Origin: CAIWHR01 sp963846855
Lineage (GTDB): Bacteria > Pseudomonadota > Gammaproteobacteria > Burkholderiales > Casimicrobiaceae
DNA length: 64,000 nucleotides
Direction of reading: 5' to 3'
Assembly (NCBI GenBank): GCA_963846855.1
Contig: CAWJXK010000008.1
Coordinates: 434,001 to 498,000 of the forward strand
The position numbers and the translations under genes were made by a program. Shown here one piece after another: positions 46,198-55,891 of the stretch (the first letter of the stretch is position 1; the number at the start of each line of letters is the position of its first letter). The notes under the pieces are model-generated. The model was not told the origin of the DNA. It did no database searches and saw only the letters and a program-made list of their open reading frames with translations.

Positions 46198-46275
46198 GAG
46201 CATCAGCCCTTCGCCGGACTGCGCAAGATCTCGAACGCGCCGATGCGGCATGCAATTGCCCAGATGAACCCGTAG
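46198..46275 (+). pseudogene. remnant: last 25 codons of a second DUF4239 gene
   Basis: In the 300-bp gap between the channel gene and the AraC gene an open frame ends EHQPFAGLRKISNAPMRHAI then AQMNP and a stop. This matches the end of the DUF4239 gene at 42496-43269 almost residue for residue. Upstream of it no start or body remains. It marks a deleted paralog; the rest of the gap shows nothing. Confidence 0.7.
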
Positions 46276-46412
46276 GCGCCGCGAATAGAGACGTTCAACG
46301 CCCACATTCCCACCTTCGAGCATGCTTTCCGTGGGAGCCCCAGCGATAGTTGCCTGCGATTCGACTGAACAGCGAGACGGGGTTGGGCAACTCATGCGCT
46401 TGTCATCCTAGC

Positions 46413-47468
46413 CTAAGGAGCGCCTTTCCTCGTATTACGCCACTGGGCCGGCGTCGTACCGCTCCAACGCCGGAATGCCCGCGCAAAGGCACTCGCGTCG
46501 GCATAGTCGAGCAACGCAGCAATCTCGGTCACCGCCATCGCTGAGTCTTCAAGCAGTTGCCGGGCAATCTCGAAGCGGCACTCGTCCGCAAGAGCCTGGA
46601 AGCTCGTGCCGAAGCGACTGAGCCTGCGGCACAAAGTGCGGCGGTGCATTGAGAATACTTCGGCAACCTGACCGACACCACCGCGGCCGGTGACGAGTGC
46701 CGTGCGCAACACGCTGCGTAGCTGGGCCGGAAAATCGTCGCCGTGGCGAACGGCGAGTGCGTCGATATGCATCTGCAGCAGCCGGTGCAACTCCGGATCG
46801 ATTGCGGTAAGAGGTTCATTCAACCATGCGGCGGAGAACACGACGGTGTACTCCGCGGCGTCGAAGACCAGGGGTGCCCGAAAGAACCGCCGGAACGGCC
46901 CGACGTCCTTCGGCTTGCGGTGGGCAAACCGGACCTCAATGGGGTGCCAATCGGGGCCGCACAATGCCCGCATGATGTTGAACATGACGGCGACTGCGGC
47001 ATCTCCAACCTGGTCCGTGGCCTCGACATGCGGCTGGTAGATCTCGTAGCGCAGCGTTGCCAGATCGCCGTCCACCTTCAGGTCTGCCACGGCGCCGCGA
47101 ACATGCAGATGAACATAGCGCACGATATTGCGCAATGCCGCTCCCGCATCCGGCGAGTACTTCCCCAGCAAACCCACGAGACCCATCGAGTGGAGTCCTC
47201 CCCGTTGACCGACCAGCAGTCCGAAGTGAGCGCAGTTGGTGCGCGCCGTGCAATGCGCCATCAGGCGGTTACGGGCTGCGAAGGAAACCAGGGTCTCGGG
47301 GTCGTCGAAGAGCGTGGGGTCGAATCCCGCCTCGGCCAGCACCGTTGCCGGATCGTGGCCCAGGCTCCGGAGGACCTCCGGAATGTCCATCGTGCCGCCG
47401 ATGCGCACTGTCGCGTCGTTGCGGTGGCGCCTAACCTCGCGCGATCGGATGGAGGGCAAATTTCGCAA
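46413..47468 (-). CDS. AraC-family transcriptional regulator (OruR/ArgR-like)
   Basis: About 350 residues. The N-terminal Arabinose_bd-type domain starts VRIGGTMDIPEVLRSLGHDP; the C-terminal AraC helix-turn-helix pair includes VAEVFSMHRRTLCRRLSRFG and IAALLDYADASAFARAFRRW. The longest frame begins with TTG at 47468; a GTG at 47408 would fit family length better. It is divergent from the ytcA-mdtNOP-like operon, and a palindrome lies between, so it probably controls that operon. The inducer is unknown. Confidence 0.9.
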   Translation of the reverse strand: MRNLPSIRSREVRRHRNDATVRIGGTMDIPEVLRSLGHDPATVLAEAGFDPTLFDDPETLVSFAARNRLMAHCTARTNCAHFGLLVGQRGGLHSMGLVGLLGKYSPDAGAALRNIVRYVHLHVRGAVADLKVDGDLATLRYEIYQPHVEATDQVGDAAVAVMFNIMRALCGPDWHPIEVRFAHRKPKDVGPFRRFFRAPLVFDAAEYTVVFSAAWLNEPLTAIDPELHRLLQMHIDALAVRHGDDFPAQLRSVLRTALVTGRGGVGQVAEVFSMHRRTLCRRLSRFGTSFQALADECRFEIARQLLEDSAMAVTEIAALLDYADASAFARAFRRWSGTTPAQWRNTRKGAP

Positions 47469-47505
47469 CTTTAACGTGTGTCAAGGATGGGGCTTGATTG
47501 TGTCC

Positions 47506-47535
47506 CCAATTGTCAATTGGGCGTCTCCAATTGTC
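47506..47535. promoter_or_regulatory. palindrome and repeated half-site in the AraC/efflux divergent region
   Basis: CCAATTGTCAATTGG (47506-47520) is a perfect 7+1+7 palindrome, and CCAATTGTC repeats at 47527-47535. The spacing of 21 bp between repeats suits a dimeric AraC-type protein. These AT-rich words stand out in GC-rich DNA. Confidence 0.5.
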
Positions 47536-47739
47536 TAGTACGCGTTTGCAAACATGCCGATAATTGTTCGCGTTGCTGCCGCGAAAGAGATCGCCGGGCT
47601 TCCGCGGTTGGGAAGTTGCACGTGCTTGCGAACCGCGATTGCGCCAATGGGACGTCCCTTCGTCCAAATCGCAATCGGCGTGCTCAACCAATCGAGTGGA
47701 GAGTGGAGGCTGGTCGAGTCGATCAGCATCAAGTTCAAC

Positions 47740-48009
47740 ATGCAGACGGAATTGACCCGGCGCCGAGTATTGGTGGCGGCTGCGCTGCCGTTCATGACGG
47801 GATGCGGCAGCGCGCCGTCGAAGAACATCCTGGGATCGTATTTTCCGTCCTGGATGATCTGCGTGCTGATCGGCATAGGCTTGTCCATCGTCGTTCGCTG
47901 GATTCTGGTGAAGCTGCACATGGAGAAGGAAATGCCGGCTCCGATCGCGGTCTATCTGGCGTTCACGATCGCGTTTTCCTTTGCTGCGTGGCTTCTGTGG
48001 CTGGCCTAG
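47740..48009 (+). CDS. YtcA-family small lipoprotein/membrane protein
   Basis: An 89-residue protein: MQTELTRRRVLVAAALPFMT then GC (lipobox), followed by two helices (SWMICVLIGIGLSIVVRWIL and PIAVYLAFTIAFSFAAWLLW). In E. coli ytcA precedes mdtNOP, and here the same kinds of genes follow. I start at MQTEL for the lipoprotein signal; an in-frame ATG exists further upstream (47554), but the added 62 residues look unconserved. Confidence 0.8.
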   Translation: MQTELTRRRVLVAAALPFMTGCGSAPSKNILGSYFPSWMICVLIGIGLSIVVRWILVKLHMEKEMPAPIAVYLAFTIAFSFAAWLLWLA

Positions 48010-48022
48010 ACGGAGCGAAGCG

Positions 48023-49060
48023 ATGAAATCCGGCGTTACGTTGCGCGGCCGCATCATCGCGATCCTTGCCGTCGCTGCGGCGGTTGCGCTCGGCCTTGCG
48101 ACGCTTTCCGCATTGAGCCGGCGGCCGCAGACGAATGATGCCCACCTGTTCGCATACAGCGCGGAGATGGCCCCCGAGGTCGGCGGGCGCATTGTCGCGC
48201 TGCACATCGCCAACAATCAGCGGGTGACCAAGGGCCAGCCTCTGCTGGAGATCGACCCTCAACCGTTCGAGTTGCGCCAGCGCCAGGCGCAGGCGCAGGT
48301 GCTGGCATTGAAGGCACAGATCGGCCTGACGTCGCGACAGGTGACCTCGCAGATGTCCGGTGCGGATGCGGCGGCGACCCAGATCAATCACGCGAAGGCG
48401 CAGCTTGCATTGGCGCAGGAGAGCCTGCGCCGCATGGAGCCGCTGTTGGCGAAGGGCTACGTGACCCAGCAGCAGGTCGACGAGGCGCGGACCAACGAGC
48501 GCAACGCCGCCGTGGCGCTGACGGCGGCCACTCAGCAGGCGGCGCAGGCGCGTGAAGCCGTAGGCGGGACGGGCAATCTTGTCGCCCAGCTTGCCGGCGC
48601 CGAAGCGACCGAGGCCATCGCCGCTCGCGATTTGCGTGAGTCAGTCCTGCGTGCGCCGTTCGACGGAACCGTCGTCGGGCTCCAGATTGCGGAGGGGACC
48701 TTTGCTGCTGCCGGGCGTCCGCTGTTCACGCTGATCAAGGATCAGGACTGGTATGCGGTTGCCGATTTCCGGGAAACCGAAATTTCCGCCATCGCGGTGG
48801 GCGATCGCGCAACGGTATGGTTGATGGCCGATGGCGGGCGGCCGATCCAGGGTCGGGTGGAAAGCCTGAATCGTGGCGTGCAGCCGCAGACCGGGGATGG
48901 ATCGGGCGGACCGGGGCTGCCCGTGGTCGGACGCACGCTCAACTGGGTCGTCGTCGCGCAACGCTTTCCGGTGTGGATCCGGCTGCTGGAGCCGCCCCTA
49001 ACGGACATGCGGATCGGTGCCACGGCGTCGGTTCGGGTGGAACGTGACGCGAGACAGTGA
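48023..49060 (+). CDS. HlyD-family efflux adaptor (MdtN-like)
   Basis: A 345-residue adaptor with one N-terminal helix (IIAILAVAAAVALGLATLSA). The lipoyl half VGGRIVALHIANNQRVTKGQ and second half SVLRAPFDGTVVGLQIAEGT enclose a helical hairpin. It follows ytcA by 13 bp and overlaps the FUSC gene. In E. coli the MdtNOP complex exports puromycin, acriflavine and some sulfa drugs; the substrate here may differ. Confidence 0.92.
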   Translation: MKSGVTLRGRIIAILAVAAAVALGLATLSALSRRPQTNDAHLFAYSAEMAPEVGGRIVALHIANNQRVTKGQPLLEIDPQPFELRQRQAQAQVLALKAQIGLTSRQVTSQMSGADAAATQINHAKAQLALAQESLRRMEPLLAKGYVTQQQVDEARTNERNAAVALTAATQQAAQAREAVGGTGNLVAQLAGAEATEAIAARDLRESVLRAPFDGTVVGLQIAEGTFAAAGRPLFTLIKDQDWYAVADFRETEISAIAVGDRATVWLMADGGRPIQGRVESLNRGVQPQTGDGSGGPGLPVVGRTLNWVVVAQRFPVWIRLLEPPLTDMRIGATASVRVERDARQ

Positions 49061-51050
49061 ACCCGCATCGCGCGGGCGTGTCCTGGCTGCCTGGCTTCGC
49101 GAAGAAATGTCGCCGGGGCCCGGAAGGCTTGCGGCAGTGGCGCGCATCGCCGCGAGCTGTGCCATCGCCGTGGCCATCGCGATGGCCTTCAAGATTCCTC
49201 TGCCGGAGTACGTCGTCTATCTGGTGTTCGTGATCAGTCGGCGGGAATCCGTCGCAACGCTGATCGCCGGCATCGGCGTCGCGGTGGGCGCCACGCTCGC
49301 CGTGGCCCTCTCGCTCGCATTTCTCACCTTTGACGCAGGCAATTCTGCGCTCCGCCTGCCGTTGATGGCGGGGATTGCCTTCCTCACGATGTTTCTGGCG
49401 CGCATTTCCGCGCTGGGGCCTCTTGCCTATCTCGTGGGCATCATCATGGTGCTGACGCAGACCATGGTCGACACCGTCCCCTCGCCGGAAACGCTGACAC
49501 GGCTGGTGCTCTGGCTGTGGGTCGTGGTGATGCTTCCCGCCGGTGTCTCCACATTGGTCAATCTTCTCTTCGGCGAGGATCCGGTCAAGCTGGCGCGGCA
49601 AACGGCCTTGCGTCTTCTCGATGCGGTCACGGCGACGTTGCGCGAACGCCAATCGACTGGGCTCGCCCGGCAACGGGCCGATGCGCTCGGGCTGGTCTCG
49701 CTGCGAAAGGATGCGCAGATCGCCGACCGCCAGTTGCGCGAGTCTGCCGAGGTCGACCATCGCCTGATCGAGACCCTCGTCGAATTGCAGACGTTGGCTG
49801 GTGCGATACCTTCCGATCTTCCGCGCGATGTCCTGGCGCTGCTCGTCGAAGCAAGCGAGGAATGCCGTCGCGCGCTGGCGTCGGCGGGCACCTCGGCGCC
49901 GAGACGGCGCCCCGTGCCTCCCGCATCGCTCGACGGCCTCGCTCCCGATGTCTTGCCGGTCGTGGTGGCGATCGACGGCGCGCTGGGTCGCCTTGCCGAC
50001 GACATCGCGCGCCGCGGCGCTGGAGGAGCGTCGCCGTCGGCAGTGATGCCAAGGCGCTTGTTCGTGCCCGATGCCTGGACCAATCCGGAACACGGGCGCT
50101 TTGCGCTGAAGACGACGATGGCCGTAATGGCTGCCTATTTCATTTACACGGTACTCGACTGGCCGGGCATCTCGACGGCTGTTCCGACCTGCTTTGTCGT
50201 TGCACTGGGAAGCATGGGCGAGACGATTCAGAAGATGTGGCTGCGAATCTCCGGGGCGCTTTTCGGCGGATTCGCGGCGGGCCTGTGCATCGTATGGCTT
50301 CTGCCGCACATGACCGACATCGGTCAGCTCTGCCTGCTGGTCGCTGGGGCGTCGGCGATCTTCGCCTGGGTCGCGACCGGCAGCGATCGGCTTTCCTACC
50401 TGGGGATGCAGATGGCGCTCGCGTTTCTCCTCGGCATGCTGCAAGGCTACGGCCCGAACACCAGCATGACGGTGCTGTGGGACCGCGTCGTCGGCATTCT
50501 CCTTGGCAATGTGCTGATGTCGATCGTCTTCAGCGTGGTCTGGCCGACAAGCGCTCTGGATGGCGCGCGCACCGCCATCGCGCAGGCCTTGCGCGCGTTG
50601 GGAGACCTGATGCGAGACGCGGTTCATCCCCCGACCAATATACGGCTCGCCGCGGTGCAGAGGCTGGCCCAAGCACGCCAGTTCACGTCGGTTGCAGCGT
50701 TCGAGGCGAACCTGCTGGGGGGGCGGGCGCGGCGCGAGTTTTTCGAGGAAACGGCGATCGCTCACTTGGACCGCCTTGCCGCGGCGGTCTTCGTCGTCGC
50801 CGGTCAATCCGATGGTGACGACTTCAGCGAAACGAGTCGCCGCCATGACGCCGCGACGTCGCACTGGTTCGCCGATACGGCGGAGCGATTCGCGGCATCC
50901 CATTCGGCGCCCCCCGCGCCCAGCCTCACATTGCCTGCCGAGGCGCACTCTGTTGCACCGGGCGTGGATCGGCCGTCCGTCCGGGCCGCCATCGAGGCCA
51001 GGGCGCTTCTCCAGCGTGAGATCGAGCATGTCGCGATCATCCCCGCCTAG
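49044..51050 (+). CDS. FUSC-family inner-membrane efflux component (MdtO-like)
   Basis: A 668-residue protein with two blocks of about five or six helices (about 25-170 and 345-500), each followed by a soluble helical part, as in aromatic-acid/fusaric-acid exporters. Landmarks are LEYVVYLVFVISRRESVATL-like PEYVVYLVFVISRRE near residue 50 and DWPGISTAVPTCFVVALGSM near 370. I start at the GTG at 49044, which overlaps the adaptor end by 17 bp. The outer-membrane gene overlaps its 3' end. Confidence 0.9.
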   Translation: MTRDSEPASRGRVLAAWLREEMSPGPGRLAAVARIAASCAIAVAIAMAFKIPLPEYVVYLVFVISRRESVATLIAGIGVAVGATLAVALSLAFLTFDAGNSALRLPLMAGIAFLTMFLARISALGPLAYLVGIIMVLTQTMVDTVPSPETLTRLVLWLWVVVMLPAGVSTLVNLLFGEDPVKLARQTALRLLDAVTATLRERQSTGLARQRADALGLVSLRKDAQIADRQLRESAEVDHRLIETLVELQTLAGAIPSDLPRDVLALLVEASEECRRALASAGTSAPRRRPVPPASLDGLAPDVLPVVVAIDGALGRLADDIARRGAGGASPSAVMPRRLFVPDAWTNPEHGRFALKTTMAVMAAYFIYTVLDWPGISTAVPTCFVVALGSMGETIQKMWLRISGALFGGFAAGLCIVWLLPHMTDIGQLCLLVAGASAIFAWVATGSDRLSYLGMQMALAFLLGMLQGYGPNTSMTVLWDRVVGILLGNVLMSIVFSVVWPTSALDGARTAIAQALRALGDLMRDAVHPPTNIRLAAVQRLAQARQFTSVAAFEANLLGGRARREFFEETAIAHLDRLAAAVFVVAGQSDGDDFSETSRRHDAATSHWFADTAERFAASHSAPPAPSLTLPAEAHSVAPGVDRPSVRAAIEARALLQREIEHVAIIPA

Positions 51051-52518
51051 GTTCGCAAGGCACGCATGCGGCGTGGTGGCATGGCTCGTGCTGCTGTCGC
51101 CGTCCGTGTGGGCGGGTGACGTCCTCCAGCTTGCGCCGGAATCGCCGGACAAGCCGTGGGTCATTCCGCCCTTCTCCGACACGGCGGAGCGTGCGGGGCC
51201 GTGGGTGCAACGCGACGGGGTCTCCGGCAAGGGCGGCGGCATCCCGATCGAACAGAATCGACGCTACAGCCTTGCCGAGCTGATCGATATCGCGCAGCGC
51301 AACAACCCCGAGACGCGCATTGCATGGGAACAGGCACGACGTGCCGCGCTGGCCGTGGGGCTCGACGAAAGCGAGTACGCGCCGCAGGTTTCGATCGACG
51401 TGATCGGCGGATACCAGCGGACCCCATTGCCGATACCGGACACCGTCATACCCGCAGGCTATTTCATCTCGGACTCGCGCGAAATCTTCCCGGTGCTCGC
51501 GCTGAAATGGCTGCTGTTCGACTTCGGGGGCCGCGAGGGCAAGGACCAGGCGGCTCGGGCCAATTCCTTCGTCGCCAACGTCACGTTCACAGGGGTTCAT
51601 CAGAAGCTCGTCTACACCGTGAGCCGCGCCTATTTTTCGCTCGGTGCCGCACGCGGCCGGTTGAGCGCCGCCCGGCGGGCCGTGACGGCGGCCGAAACCG
51701 TGCAGGACGCCGCGGTGTCTCGACGAGAGCGCGGCTTGGCCACCGTGGTGGTGCCGGCCCAGGCACAGCGGCAGACCGCGCAAGCCCGGTACTACCTGGC
51801 CAAAGCCACCGGCGACGAGCGCACCGCCTACGCGAACCTTATCGCGTCTCTGGGTGTCGCGGCCGATGCGCGCATCGACATCGTCGACAGTTCGCAGCTG
51901 CCGCTGCCCGCGGAGCCGCCGGAAGACATTGACGCGGTGCTGCGGGACGCGTTGACGCATCGCCCGGATGTGATCGCCGCGATCGGCAAGATCGAGGCTG
52001 CCGAGGGCGCTCTGAAGAGCCGGCGCGCCGACTATTATCCGAAGATAGGGCTCAGCGCCCAGGTCTACCAGAACATCGGCGGATTCAGCACCGACGGCGG
52101 CCCCTGGTCCACCGTGAACAAGCCCGGGGGCAATGTTCTCCTGACATTGAGCGTCCCCTTGTATGATGGAGGAGGGCGCGACAACCGAGTCGCCTCGGCG
52201 CAATCCGAGGTTGCGGCGGCCCGCGAAAGTCTCGCTCAGGCGCGCGATGCCGCCACCTTGCAGGTGGTGAGTGCATACAACGATCTGAAGACCAGCCTCG
52301 CCGCCTATTCCGCGGCGATGGCGCTGCGCAGTGCAGCGCTAACGGCGTACGACGCGGCCCTGGGCGCTTTCAATAGCGGCGTCGGGACGTATACCGACGC
52401 GGCGAGCGAGCTGAGTTCACTCGCGATGGCCGACGCACAGACGGAGGATGCCCACGCCAATGTCTTCACGGCGGCGGCTGCCTTGGCCTTTGCATCGGGA
52501 ATCGTACAGAACAAGTGA
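51028..52518 (+). CDS. TolC-family outer-membrane efflux protein (MdtP-like)
   Basis: A 496-residue protein with signal peptide MSRSSPPRFARHACGVVAWL up to VWA. OEP repeats start YSLAELIDIAQRNNPETRIA and HRPDVIAAIGKIEAAEGALK. There is no lipobox, unlike the other two outer-membrane genes in this window. The start lies 23 bp inside the FUSC gene. It is the third component of this tripartite pump. Confidence 0.92.
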   Translation: MSRSSPPRFARHACGVVAWLVLLSPSVWAGDVLQLAPESPDKPWVIPPFSDTAERAGPWVQRDGVSGKGGGIPIEQNRRYSLAELIDIAQRNNPETRIAWEQARRAALAVGLDESEYAPQVSIDVIGGYQRTPLPIPDTVIPAGYFISDSREIFPVLALKWLLFDFGGREGKDQAARANSFVANVTFTGVHQKLVYTVSRAYFSLGAARGRLSAARRAVTAAETVQDAAVSRRERGLATVVVPAQAQRQTAQARYYLAKATGDERTAYANLIASLGVAADARIDIVDSSQLPLPAEPPEDIDAVLRDALTHRPDVIAAIGKIEAAEGALKSRRADYYPKIGLSAQVYQNIGGFSTDGGPWSTVNKPGGNVLLTLSVPLYDGGGRDNRVASAQSEVAAARESLAQARDAATLQVVSAYNDLKTSLAAYSAAMALRSAALTAYDAALGAFNSGVGTYTDAASELSSLAMADAQTEDAHANVFTAAAALAFASGIVQNK

Positions 52519-52623
52519 TCGGGTATCCTTTCACAGGCTGACGAATCCGGATGTCATGATCGAGATTGTCGGCGCCGGCGTCTCGAACATGATCGCAAGG
52601 AACGACGTTTGCGCGAGGAAGCC

Positions 52624-53295
52624 ATGAGCGAATGGGAGCGCGAGGCCGAAGCGGCGCGGGAACCCGTGCTGAACCCCGTCGACCGGGTGTCGGAAATGCT
52701 CTTCGGCCTGTTCATGGCGCTCACGTTCGTCGGCGCCGTGTCGGTGGCGGAGGCCGGACAGGAGGAGATTCGAAAGATGTTTGGCGCTGCGCTGGGCTGC
52801 AACCTTGCCTGGGGCCTCGTCGACGCCGTCATGTACCTCGTTCGCACGGTCACCGACCGGGGCCGGTCGATCACGCTGGTGAGGTCGGTCCGCGCCGCAC
52901 CCGACGCCGAAACCGGGCGCAGGCTCATCGCGAGCTCCCTCTCACGGATCGCGGCGGGTCTCGTCGCGGACCCCGAAATCGAGGCGATGCGCGGACGCAT
53001 CATTGCGCTCCCCTCGCTGCCGGAGCGGCCGAGGCTCAGCCGGGACGACGTCCTCGCATCCCTTGCCATTTTCCTGATCGTCGTCGCGTCAACGTTTCCC
53101 GTCGTGCTGCCGTTCGCGATCTTCGCGGACGTCGCGACGGCGAAGACCGTCTCGCGCGGCGTGGCGCTGGCAATGCTGTTCTTCGGCGGCCTCGCGCTTG
53201 GGCGCTATGCGGGCTACGGCAGCTGGAAGGTGGGCCTCATGATGGTTGGGCTCGGCACTGCGCTCGTGGTCGCGATCAACGCGCTCGGCGGATGA
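52624..53295 (+). CDS. VIT1/CCC1-like membrane protein
   Basis: A 223-residue protein whose N-terminal part, NPVDRVSEMLFGLFMALTFV, and four or five helices resemble VIT/CCC1 iron or manganese transporters, although the usual metal-binding insert is not evident. Its role is therefore uncertain. An in-frame upstream start at 52609 is possible. The stop overlaps the next start (ATGA), so the two are coupled. Confidence 0.7.
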   Translation: MSEWEREAEAAREPVLNPVDRVSEMLFGLFMALTFVGAVSVAEAGQEEIRKMFGAALGCNLAWGLVDAVMYLVRTVTDRGRSITLVRSVRAAPDAETGRRLIASSLSRIAAGLVADPEIEAMRGRIIALPSLPERPRLSRDDVLASLAIFLIVVASTFPVVLPFAIFADVATAKTVSRGVALAMLFFGGLALGRYAGYGSWKVGLMMVGLGTALVVAINALGG

Positions 53296-53943
53296 ACGCC
53301 GTGCTGCCTGTTATCGCCGCGCTCGCGGCAATCGTCGCCACGCCGTCGTTCGCCGCCCAAGGCGAAAGCAGCGGCAATGACGGCGTTCCTGCCGATACTC
53401 CGACGTGGGAGTTCGCGATCAGCGCGTACCCCACAGCTGTTCGCGGCGGCGACAACTACACGTCGGCCATCGCTACCGCGGATCGCGACGCGCTTCATTT
53501 CGAGGCACGCTACAACTACGAGTCGGTCGGCGCACGCTCCGCGTTCGTCGGCTGGAATCTTTCGGGCGGGAAGACGATCACGTGGGAGCTGACGCCGCTG
53601 CATCGGCGGCGCCTGGGGCACGACGCAGGCATTTGTGCCCGGACTGGAGGCGAGCGTGGCCTGGGGCCCGGTCGACGTCTACATCGAAGCCGAATACGTA
53701 CGCGACAGCCACACTCAGAGCGACAGCTACATCTACGCCTGGAGCGAGCTGGGATACCGGCCCGCCGAGTGGCTGCGCGTCGGGATTGCCGGCCAGCGCA
53801 CGCGAATTTACGGCGGCGACCGCGATATCCAGCGCGGACCGTTTGCGCAGATCACCGTCGACCACGTCACGATCGGCGGATACTGGTTCAACCCGGGCGC
53901 GAGCGATCAGGTTTTCGTCGGCCTCGTCAGCCTGGCGTTCTGA
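53292..53943 (+). CDS. exported beta-rich (outer-membrane-like) protein, one +1 frameshift
   Basis: About 216 residues with signal MNAVLPVIAALAAIVATPSF up to FAA. The body alternates polar and aromatic residues in strands (WEFAISAYPTAVRGGDNYTS, ALHFEARYNYESVGARSAFV), as in porin-like barrels, and ends DQVFVGLVSLAF with a terminal Phe as many outer-membrane proteins do. The frame slips near 53601: deleting one C joins ELTPL to IGGAWGTTQAFVPGLEASVA. Unknown function; coupled to the VIT-like gene. Confidence 0.75.
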
Positions 53944-53956
53944 TCGGAGCGGTCCC

Positions 53957-55672
53957 ATGAATCAACCTTCGACGCAAATCGAATCCGCGGGCACCGCGCC
54001 TCCCGCGCTGCGCTTCGACATCGTCGCCGGGCTCACCGCCGCCGCGGTCGTCCTGCCCAAGGCGATGGCTTATGCGACGGTCGCGGGCCTGCCGGTCGCG
54101 GTAGGGCTCTACACCGCGTTCATCCCGATGGCGATCTACGCGCTGCTCGGCTCCTCGCGCGTGCTCTCCGTCAGCTCGACCACGACACTGGCGATTCTCG
54201 CCGGCACGCAGCTCGGGCTGGTCGTGCCGGATGGAGATCCGGCGAAGCTCGTCACGGCGACGGCCACGCTGGCGGCTCTGGTCGGCGCGATGCTCGTCCT
54301 GGCGAGATTGATGAAGCTGGGGTTCGTCGCGAATTTCATTTCCACGCCGGTCCTGACGGGCTTCAAGGCGGGGATCGGCCTCGTGATCGTGCTGGACCAG
54401 GTTCCCAAGCTCCTGGGCATCCACATCACCAAGCAGGGGTTCTTCGCCGATCTCGTCAGTGTCGCGCAACACGTGCCCGACACTTCGCTGATGACGCTCG
54501 CGGTAGCCGTCGCGACGTTCGCCGTCCTGATCGGCATGGAGCGGCTGTGGCCGCACTCGCCGGCGCCGCTCGTCGCGGTGGGCGGCGGGATTGCGGCATC
54601 GTGGTTCCTCGGACTGCAGGCCGCGGGCGTTTCGACGGTCGGCCTGATTCCACAGGGATTCCCCTCACTCACGCTGCCGGACCTTTCGCTGATCGAGCAA
54701 CTGGCGCCCGGGGCGCTCGGGATCGCGTTGATGAGCTTCACCGAGACGATTGCCGCAGGACGGGCATTTGCTCGCCCGGGCGACCCTCCGATCAATGCGA
54801 ACCGTGAGCTCGTCGCGACCGGCGCGGCGAATCTGGGCGGCGCGCTGTTCGGCGCGATGCCGGCGGGGGGCGGCACGTCGCAGACCGCGGTCGTGCGCGC
54901 GGCGGGCGGTCGGTCGCAGAAGGCGTCGCTGGTGACGGCCGGCGCGGCGCTGGCGACGATGCTGCTGCTCGCCCCCATTCTGGGCCTGATGCCGCATGCG
55001 ACGCTTGCAGCGGTCGTCATCGTCTACTCGGTCGGGCTGATCCAGCCCGCGGAGTTCCGCGCCATCCGCGGCGTGCGAACGATGGAGTTCCGCTGGGCGC
55101 TGATCGCCTGCGCCGGCGTCCTCGTTCTCGGCACCCTGAAGGGAATCGTGGTGGCGATCATCGTGTCGATGATCGGCCTCGCGAGCCAGGTCGCGAATCC
55201 ACGCATCTCGGTGATCGGCCGCAAGCGCGGGGCCGACGTGCTGCGGCCGTTGTCTCCCGAGTATCCCGACGACGAGACGTTTGAGGGCCTGCTGATCGTG
55301 CGGCCGGAGGGGCGGCTCTTCTTCGTCAATGCGCAGCTCGTGGCGGAACGGATCAACGCGCTGGTCGCGCAGTACAAGCCGCGCGTGCTGGCACTCGACA
55401 TGAGCCGGGTGCCCGACATCGAGTACACGGCACTTCAGGCGCTGATGGAAGGCGAGCGGGCCGCGACGGAGCGCGGGGCCGTCGTCTGGCTGGCGGCACT
55501 CAATCCCGGCGTCCTCGAGGTCGTGCGGCATGCCGGACTGGACGAGCGGCTCGGCCGGGAGCGCATGCTGTTCAACGCGCGCGCGGTGATCGAGAAGTAT
55601 CAGGCGATGGAGGTGGCCGGCCAAGTGCCCCCACCTGCGGGGCCACGATCGAAGGCTTTCGACGGCGCGTGA
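53957..55672 (+). CDS. SulP-family anion transporter with C-terminal STAS domain
   Basis: A 571-residue protein: about 10-14 helices (from FDIVAGLTAAAVVLPKAMAY) and a STAS domain at about 430-550 (LALDMSRVPDIEYTALQALM). Family members carry sulfate, bicarbonate or dicarboxylates. The substrate is not fixed by sequence; a beta-carbonic anhydrase lies 3.4 kb downstream, which makes bicarbonate plausible. It follows the porin-like gene by 13 bp. Confidence 0.93.
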   Translation: MNQPSTQIESAGTAPPALRFDIVAGLTAAAVVLPKAMAYATVAGLPVAVGLYTAFIPMAIYALLGSSRVLSVSSTTTLAILAGTQLGLVVPDGDPAKLVTATATLAALVGAMLVLARLMKLGFVANFISTPVLTGFKAGIGLVIVLDQVPKLLGIHITKQGFFADLVSVAQHVPDTSLMTLAVAVATFAVLIGMERLWPHSPAPLVAVGGGIAASWFLGLQAAGVSTVGLIPQGFPSLTLPDLSLIEQLAPGALGIALMSFTETIAAGRAFARPGDPPINANRELVATGAANLGGALFGAMPAGGGTSQTAVVRAAGGRSQKASLVTAGAALATMLLLAPILGLMPHATLAAVVIVYSVGLIQPAEFRAIRGVRTMEFRWALIACAGVLVLGTLKGIVVAIIVSMIGLASQVANPRISVIGRKRGADVLRPLSPEYPDDETFEGLLIVRPEGRLFFVNAQLVAERINALVAQYKPRVLALDMSRVPDIEYTALQALMEGERAATERGAVVWLAALNPGVLEVVRHAGLDERLGRERMLFNARAVIEKYQAMEVAGQVPPPAGPRSKAFDGA

Positions 55673-55891
55673 GCCGTTTCGGGGCTGCGCCGCGTGGCTG
55701 GGAAGGAGTCTTATCGTGCGCTGTTTGACTTCGCGCAAGCAGCACGATCGCCCCTGTCATCTAGAGTATGGAACGCGGCAAAGGGATTCCATGCAGGTTC
55801 GGAACTGACGGACCAGGCGCCGCGAATTGCAGGTGCGCCGTTGCGTGACGGCCTGCCGAAATTCCGGCGAGTTGAATCGATGGAGAGGCAC

